A stretch of DNA of 64,000 nt from positions 1,922,001-1,986,000 of the forward strand of contig NZ_CP028365.1 of NCBI RefSeq assembly GCF_003033925.1, given 5' to 3'. The stretch is from Tannerella serpentiformis. Lineage in GTDB: Bacteria > Bacteroidota > Bacteroidia > Bacteroidales > Tannerellaceae. The translations under genes and the position numbers were made by a program. Numbering within the stretch: position 1 is the first letter of the stretch; each line of letters starts with the position of its first letter. The notes beneath the pieces are model-generated. The model had not been told where the DNA came from. It saw nothing but the letters and a program-made list of their open reading frames with translations, and did not search any database. Shown piece after piece: positions 58,796 through 64,000 of the stretch.

Positions 58796-59989
58796 CAAAT
58801 ACCCTTTGATGTGCCTCAAGGATGGGTGTGGTGTAGACTTGATGATTTAGCCTTTTATAAAAAAGGTCCTTTTGGGAGTGGTTTAACAAAGTCTATGTTT
58901 GTTCCCAAGTCAGATGATGCTTATAAAGTTTATGAGCAAAAAAACGTCATACAGAAAAACGCCTCATTGGGGTCGTACTACATAAGCAAAGACAAGTATA
59001 AGGAGTTATGTGGATTTGCTGTTCAATCGTCTGATATTTTAGTGAGCTGTGCAGGGACTATTGGGGAGACCTATGTTCTTCCAGAAGATTCAGAAGAGGG
59101 AATCATAAATCAAGCTTTGATGCTTATTCGGTTGCATATTAGAGATATAACAGATTTCTATCTTGTGTATTTTGATTATATTCTAAAAGAAAAAGTCAAT
59201 AAAGAAAGCAAAGGTACTGCGATCAAAAACATACCTCCTCTCGATGTGCTAAAGCCCCTCTTATTCCCTCTCCCTCCTCTTGCTGAGCAAACTCGTATTG
59301 TGGCAGAGATAGAGCGTTGGTTCGCTCTGATTGATACGATTGAGCAAGGGAAGGCAAACTTGCAGACTGCTATTAAGCAGGCGAAGAACAAAATCCTTGA
59401 GCTGGCTATCAGCGGAAAACTTGTTCCTCAAGCCCCCACTGATGAGCCTGCTCCGGAGCTGCTCAAGCGTATCAATCCTAAGGCTCATATCACTTGTGAT
59501 AACGAGCATTATCCGAACTTACCCCAAGGATGGATGGTTACTTCAATGCAAGAGGTATGCAGTTTGCTTGATGGAGAAAAGCAAAACAACAGAATTCTGA
59601 TCAACTTAGATGTAAAGTTTTTAAGAGGAAACTCCAAAGGGACAGTTATAAATGCTGGCAAATACGTCCCAGCCAATACCTATATGATTTTAGTGGATGG
59701 AGAAAACTCAGGCGAGGTATTCAATGCACCAATTGATGGCTATCAAGGTAGTACTTTTAAGCAACTAAGAATCAATGAGAATATGAATAATGAGTATATC
59801 TTACATATTATTAATCTGCATAGAGAAGTGTTGCGAGAAAGCAAAGTAGGCTCTGCTATTCCACATTTGAATAAGAAACTTTTTAAGACTATTCAAGTGC
59901 CAATACCACCATATAAAGAGCAAGAAAGAATAGTTGCTATAATAAACGCTGCCAACAGAATGCTTGACAGCATTGAGGAGAGTTTATAA
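58775..59989 (+). pseudogene. hsdS: Silent hsdS cassette 1 (both recognition domains, no N-terminus)
   Basis: This frame encodes two target-recognition domains and the conserved central region but lacks the first about 60 residues of HsdS. It starts SDTPHYEQIPFDVPQGWVW, contains LAEQTRIVAEIERWFALIDT and KQAKNKILELAISGKLVPQ as the central spacer, then a second domain from LPQGWMVTSMQEVC to MLDSIEESL. A stop codon stands just upstream, so it is silent until inversion joins it to the hsdS start at 62787. GTG 58811 may give a partial product but has no proper start region. Confidence 0.85.
59492..59534. repeat. hsdS inverted repeats IR2 and IR3, left copies
   Basis: The bases 59503-59534 match the reverse complement of 60436-60467 over 32 bp with one mismatch (IR2). 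The overlapping ACTTGTGATAACGAGCAT at 59492-59509 matches the reverse complement of 61907-61924 (IR3). Both encode the end of the central conserved region of HsdS, so exchange here swaps only the second recognition domain. Confidence 0.88.
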
Positions 59990-60467
59990 GCTCTCCTCAA
60001 TGGCATCCAAATTGTCAAAGATTTGGTGGATGGCGTTGATAATCCTTTTTTGTTCAGCCTGTGGCGGAATTGGAATTTCCACCTTCGAATATTCTGAAAT
60101 CCAGTATCGTTTATGTGTATTCCCTATAAGTCTTATTGTACTTATAAAAAAAGCCACATATTCTATTTCTAAAGTATCATGGATTTGTAGTATTTTCATC
60201 GCAGACGACTTGACCTTGAAAGGGAAATCTATTAATCGTGAGGCTGTTGTAAAGTCATCAAAAATAATACAAGGCAATTTGCTATATACACCTTCTGTCT
60301 CATTGGTATATCCTATTGTAAAAGATTTACCTGCTGTTAGTACAGGTGTTGGATAGTCGTCACAATATTCTGCTGTTCCCACTATGTACGCTGTCGGTTG
60401 CTCGTATTTCACAATGTCTTCAAGCCGACACAGCGTCCATCCTTGGGGCAAGTTCGGATAATGCTCG
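59984..60467 (-). pseudogene. hsdS: Silent hsdS cassette 2 (second recognition domain only)
   Basis: The minus strand encodes EHYPNLPQGWTLCRLEDIVK, a variable domain, then IPIPPQAEQKRIINAIHQIF and DNLDAIEESL. It lacks any N-terminal half and starts at the IR2 copy. It converges with cassette 1; the two stop codons share the palindrome TTATAA, and their last codons form a 30-bp near-palindrome at 59971-60000. It is silent here. Confidence 0.83.
60436..60467. repeat. hsdS inverted repeat IR2, right copy
   Basis: The reverse complement of these 32 bp equals 59503-59534 except for one base (59521). It marks the edge of the 0.9-kb invertible segment with silent cassettes 1 and 2. Confidence 0.88.
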
Positions 60468-60517
60468 ATATGCTCCTTTATATTGTTACCGTTTACATTA
60501 TTCTAATTCAATGTTAT

Positions 60518-61321
60518 ATGGTAACAGCATTCCAAAAACACTTAGCCAAAACCAATTTGGCAAGAAACACTATTACGTCCTACGTTTGGACGGTGAACTA
60601 CTTCTTTACTCACTACAAGGAGGTAAGTAAAAAGAACCTCTTATCTTATAAGGGGTATCTAGTAGAGAACTTCAAGCCACAGACAGTCAATCTGAGGATT
60701 CAAGCCATCAACAAGTACTTGGAGTTTACGAAGCAAGAGAAGCTCAAAGTAAAGTTTGTGAAGGTGCAACAAAAGAACTTCTTGGAGAATGTAATCAGTG
60801 ATGCTGATTACAAGTTTCTTAAAACAAAGCTCAAGGCAGATGGCTATGATGAGTGGTATTTCATCGTTTGGTTTATGGCTGCAACTGGTGCTCGTGTGAG
60901 CGAGCTTCTGCATATCAAGGCAGAGCATGTACAAATCGGTTATCTTGACCTTTATAGCAAAGGGGGTAAGATAAGACGCTTATACATTCCTAAGAACTTG
61001 CGAGGAGAAGCGACAAAATGGATAAAGGAGAATGGGTTAACATCGGGTTATCTCTTTTTGAATCGCTTTGGACAACGTATCACAACACGTGGCATTGCTC
61101 AGCAACTAAAGCATTTTGCAGAGAAGTATGGATTGAATCGTGATGTGGTATATCCCCATTCTTTTCGCCATCGTTTTGCTAAGAACTTTCTTGATCGTTT
61201 TAACGACATTGCCCTATTAGCTGACCTCATGGGACATGAAAGTATAGAAACGACTCGTATTTATCTTCGCAGAACAGCAAGCGAACAACAGAAGATTGTT
61301 GACAAGGTAGTGAACTGGTAA
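60518..61321 (+). CDS. Tyrosine recombinase of the hsdS shufflon
   Basis: This 267-residue recombinase has a SAM-like N-terminal domain and the full catalytic set: Arg in ATGARVSELLHI near residue 123, Lys in SKGGKIRRLYIP, HSFRHRFAKNF near 214, and LMGHESIETTRIYLRR near 235 with the nucleophile tyrosine. It lies inside the invertible region between silent and active hsdS genes. Similar recombinases next to hsdS catalyse inversion in other Bacteroidales and in streptococci. I chose ATG 60518 (MVTAFQKHLAKTN); longer forms would overlap silent cassette 2. Confidence 0.88.
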   Translation: MVTAFQKHLAKTNLARNTITSYVWTVNYFFTHYKEVSKKNLLSYKGYLVENFKPQTVNLRIQAINKYLEFTKQEKLKVKFVKVQQKNFLENVISDADYKFLKTKLKADGYDEWYFIVWFMAATGARVSELLHIKAEHVQIGYLDLYSKGGKIRRLYIPKNLRGEATKWIKENGLTSGYLFLNRFGQRITTRGIAQQLKHFAEKYGLNRDVVYPHSFRHRFAKNFLDRFNDIALLADLMGHESIETTRIYLRRTASEQQKIVDKVVNW

Positions 61322-61333
61322 AGTAATACTATC

Positions 61334-61365
61334 CCTTAGAAGTGTATTGAGCTACACTTCTAAGG
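61334..61365. terminator. Hairpin between recombinase and hsdS ends
   Basis: CCTTAGAAGTGTA and TACACTTCTAAGG pair perfectly and are followed by CATTTTG. It includes the hsdS stop codon (61352-61354) and lies between two convergent genes. Confidence 0.65.
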
Positions 61366-61906
61366 CATTTTGAATCCCATCAAGAGTCGAGAAAAGTTCT
61401 TCGATCTTTCGAACTATACGTTGTTGCTCTGACAGCGGAGGAACAGACAAATTGATAGAGAGGTATTTGTCGAGTATTAAATTGTGCAATCCTATCGTTT
61501 GAGTCTGCATGGATCGCATCATTCCTTTTTGATACACATTTAATATGTGATAAATAAATATTTGTTTTTTGTCTTTGGGGCGTAATATCATTGTGAAGTT
61601 GCTGAAGGAGTAAAGGCTAGACTTACCCTCGTAGATAACAGCTCGTCCAACAGGATAAGCATCACTACCTCCTGATTTTTCTACTATCAAATCCCCATCT
61701 AACAAATGACGCTTTTCAAAAGCACGCTCTTCCACGTCAATATGCTTGATTTTTGAATAATCTAACTTAAAGCCTTTTGTGAAGTTGGCGTTTCGTATTA
61801 CTCCAACATTTATAAGAGGTCCTTTCTTCCCCCTCCATAGTCCATTGATATTCTCGCACACTTCTCCTATCATGATTTTCCCCCAACCTTGGGGTAGCTT
61901 CCCATT

Positions 61907-61924
61907 ATGCTCGTTATCACAAGT
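61907..61924. repeat. hsdS inverted repeat IR3, right copy
   Basis: These 18 bp are the reverse complement of 59492-59509. Recombination here would place the second recognition domain of silent cassette 1 in the active gene. Confidence 0.75.
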
Positions 61925-62193
61925 AATTTGAGCCTTAGGATTGATGCGTTTGAGTAACTCTGAAGCTGGCTCATCATTCGGGTCTTGAGGTACAAGCTTA
62001 CCATGAATGGCGAGGTCTAGTATCTTGTTCTTCGCTTGCTTGATGGCTGTTTGCAAGTCCTCTTTTCCTTGTTCAATGGTATCAATCAAAGCAAACCAGC
62101 GCTGAATCTCGGCAACGATACGTTTTTGCTCCCTAAGAGGGGGGGTAGGGATCAACGTTGCTGTTATTTTCTCCTTTGATATATTAGGCTGTG

Positions 62194-62206
62194 CCCCCCT
62201 CCCCCC
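62194..62206 (-). repeat. Homopolymer tract in hsdS (G6-A-G6)
   Basis: On the plus strand the sequence is six C, T, six C. Such tracts vary in length by slipped-strand pairing. The current length leaves hsdS out of frame. Confidence 0.85.
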
Positions 62207-62592
62207 ATAGCTATAAACATTGTTCTTCTTGCAAGTAGGAAGTAGAACAAATACATTTGCTCTATTTGGTAATTACTACAGGCACAGCATGCTTGGTTTG
62301 TGGTTGCAGGGAAGGTGAGTATGCCAATCTTTCCAATTGTGGCTCCATACATGGCTACAAGAATACTGCCTATTGGATTTAATTTGACAGAAGTCTCTTC
62401 CAGTGCTTTTTGCGTTATAAATTCCGGTATATCTACAATCATTCCATCATTCAGGTCTCCAGTTTTTAGCCAAGGAATATCACCTTCGTAATATTCCTTA
62501 CACATTCGACTTGGCGTGCCTCCCGATTGCCATACCCCAATCTCCCCCAATGTAGCCCACATCCACCCATTGGGCAGTTCAAATGGCACATT

Positions 62593-62615
62593 CTCATAAT
62601 GGGGCGTATCGGAAG
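62593..62615. repeat. hsdS inverted repeat IR1, right copy
   Basis: Exact reverse complement of 58773-58795. It encodes SDTPHYE in the active hsdS. The two copies enclose a 3.8-kb segment that includes the recombinase gene. Confidence 0.9.
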
Positions 62616-62802
62616 TCTTGGTAGATTTTCGACTACGCTTGATTTTTCCTTCTTTTATCAAGCGTTCTTTCTCTACACGAATACGTTGGAGAAGCGCAGA
62701 GGCTGGTTCATCAGCAGGGTCTTGGGAGACAAGTTTGCCATGAATGGCAAGGTCGAGTATCTTTTGTCGTAATTTCTTCGTGTTCATTGTGTTTGGTTGG
62801 GA

Positions 62803-63957
62803 TTATTCCACGTCAGTTTTATCCTCCAAAAAGAGGTTGCAATACTCATTGAGTTGTTGTTGCATACGTTCTTGCGGAATAAGGATACGTTTGTACTCCG
62901 CGATCATCGTTGGGCTCATACTGCGACTCATAGCATATTCCACTACCACCTTATCTGCTTCAGGGCAGAGAAGAATACCGATAGAGGGGTTTTCGTTACT
63001 TCGCTTGACATCGCGATCAAGGGCTTCAAGATAAAACTCCAATTGTCCAAAGTCTCGTGGATGGAATTTTTTCTTTTTCAGTTCTACTGCAACAAGAGCT
63101 TGCAAACCACGATGATAAAACAACAAATCGGCTTTGAAACTTGAAGCTCCTACATTGAGGAAGTATTCTTGATCCATGAAGATAAAGTCTTTACCTAATT
63201 CAAGAATAAACTGCTTCATGTGGTCAATTAGTCCACTTTTCAGCCTTATTTCACTATGCTTTTGAGGAAGATCAAGAAAATCGACAAAGAGTGTGTCCTT
63301 GAATAAAACAGGAGCGTTGGGGTAAGTTGCCAACAACCCCTTAGACATATTCTTTTTATTGCCTAACAGAGTGGCATAGGTCTGATTGGAAATGCAACGC
63401 TGTAATTCTCTTTTTGTTAATTGTTCTTTATGAGCATAAAGGATATAGAATAGGCGTTCCTCATCACTTTGGCATCGACAAGTAATTTCCATCAGATTCG
63501 TTAGCGTGGTATACGTCAGTATCTTGGGTAATTGTGTAGCTAATGGCTGCACAATTATAGATGGAGACCTAATTGTGCTGTCTATATCTTCTTTAGGGTA
63601 TGCTTTCAATTGTCCAGCCACTGGTTGGACAAATTCCGAGCGGAGATATTTCTGCACTGTACTTTGAAAAGATGAGGAAGAATATTCATCGTAAAGCATT
63701 ACCATGTTATAGATACTACTTCGACTATATCCTTTAATTTCAGGATGGTGTGAACGAATGAACTCTGAGAGCTGACTGACCACCTTGCTTCCCCATTCCT
63801 CGCTTTTCAGTTTTGCTGACACGTAGCCACCAATATGCCAAGCCGTGAGCAAAACTTCCTGATTGAGGGCTTGGGAAGCCTTGCTCCGGTGCTGTTGAAT
63901 GATGTGGACGACTTCATTAAATTGCTGCTCTTGGCTAACCTTAATATGCTGTTTCAT
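62803..63957 (-). CDS. DUF1016 (YhcG-like) PDDEXK nuclease-domain protein
   Basis: This 384-residue protein has the N-terminal DUF1016 part (LLTAWHIGGYVSAKLKSEEW near residue 36, GYSRSSIYNMVMLYDEY near 75) and a C-terminal PDDEXK-type nuclease fold: FLNVGASSFKADLLFYHRGL near 260 with the acidic residue and LVAVELKKKKFHPRDFGQLE near 283 with ExK. Genes of this family often lie inside type I restriction operons, as here, and their role is not settled. The stop is 15 bp before hsdS, so the two are cotranscribed. Confidence 0.88.
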   Translation of the reverse strand: MKQHIKVSQEQQFNEVVHIIQQHRSKASQALNQEVLLTAWHIGGYVSAKLKSEEWGSKVVSQLSEFIRSHHPEIKGYSRSSIYNMVMLYDEYSSSSFQSTVQKYLRSEFVQPVAGQLKAYPKEDIDSTIRSPSIIVQPLATQLPKILTYTTLTNLMEITCRCQSDEERLFYILYAHKEQLTKRELQRCISNQTYATLLGNKKNMSKGLLATYPNAPVLFKDTLFVDFLDLPQKHSEIRLKSGLIDHMKQFILELGKDFIFMDQEYFLNVGASSFKADLLFYHRGLQALVAVELKKKKFHPRDFGQLEFYLEALDRDVKRSNENPSIGILLCPEADKVVVEYAMSRSMSPTMIAEYKRILIPQERMQQQLNEYCNLFLEDKTDVE

Positions 63958-63965
63958 TTTGATAC

Positions 63966-64000
63966 CTATTCTTTGATCTCTGCCATTAGCTTTTGCAACT
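63966..64000 (-). CDS. 3' end of an upstream gene, possibly hsdM
   Basis: Reading leftward from the window edge, the codons LQKLMAEIKE are followed by a TAG at 63968-63966, only 8 bp before the DUF1016 start. A methyltransferase gene (hsdM) is the likely neighbour in a type I operon, but ten residues cannot prove it. Confidence 0.4.
   Translation of the reverse strand, partial: LQKLMAEIKE

Larger units (their letters stand above)
61352..62787 (-). pseudogene. hsdS: hsdS, type I restriction specificity subunit, frameshifted in a poly-G tract
   Basis: The gene starts at 62787 (MNTKKLRQKILDLAIHGKLV), has the first recognition domain (LPNGWMWATLGEIGVWQSGG to YQIEQMYLFYFLLA), the central region (LREQKRIVAEIQRWFALIDT), the second domain (LPQGWGKIMIGEVCENINGL) and ends SVPPLSEQQRIVRKIEELFS. 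It would give about 478 residues. At 62194-62206 the coding strand reads six G, A, six G, and the frame shifts by one; one more G would restore GGGGAQPNISKEKI. As read it makes a 207-residue protein and a separate 267-residue frame. HsdS chooses the DNA target of a type I restriction-modification complex. Confidence 0.88.

Overview
The window looks like a chromosomal segment of a Bacteroidales bacterium (Bacteroidota). Support comes from recurrent -7 boxes of the TAnnTTTG type, a DUF6383 C-terminal domain, a type IX secretion-like C-terminal domain, a mutA/mutB pair and a Bacteroides-type tra operon (traA to traQ). A Tannerella-like oral lineage is my guess from the overall style; it is not proven.

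Layout. 0-9.3 kb: end of a DUF6383 protein, an outer-membrane barrel, gltX-waaA, then a leftward set (helix-hairpin-helix barrel protein, CapA-like phosphoesterase, gamma-carbonic anhydrase). 9.4-24.4 kb: rpsU, a XerC/D recombinase, hpf, tRNA-Thr, tuf, tRNA-Trp, secE, nusG, rplK, rplA, rplJ, rplL, rpoB and rpoC. 24.4-39.8 kb: HerA-like ATPase, HU/SPOR protein, methylmalonyl-CoA mutase subunits, a DUF6261 protein, and a 1740-residue surface protein with ten InlB-like repeats that an in-frame stop separates from its sorting domain. 40.4-58.8 kb: a decayed integrative conjugative element with tandem integrases, helix-turn-helix genes, a DUF1896 gene, a tra operon with internal deletions, a group II intron inside traG, a candidate oriT and a frameshifted mobA. 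58.8-64 kb: a type I restriction specificity shufflon. It holds one expressed-orientation hsdS (frameshifted in a poly-G tract), two silent hsdS cassettes, three sets of inverted repeats, a resident tyrosine recombinase and a DUF1016 nuclease gene.

The most unusual feature is a series of ten intergenic tandem arrays. Their unit sequences differ, but the architecture is alike: units of 40-42 bp, or 22-23 bp, usually with dyad symmetry. They lie in core regions (including between rpoB and rpoC) and inside the conjugative element, where two occupy places from which tra genes are missing. They have no unique spacers and do not look like CRISPR or coding repeats. Because they occur in both the core chromosome and an acquired element, a host process that grows arrays of set unit length from local sequence is a reasonable hypothesis.

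All calls come from reading the sequence without database searches. Family names rest on motifs and recalled family features.
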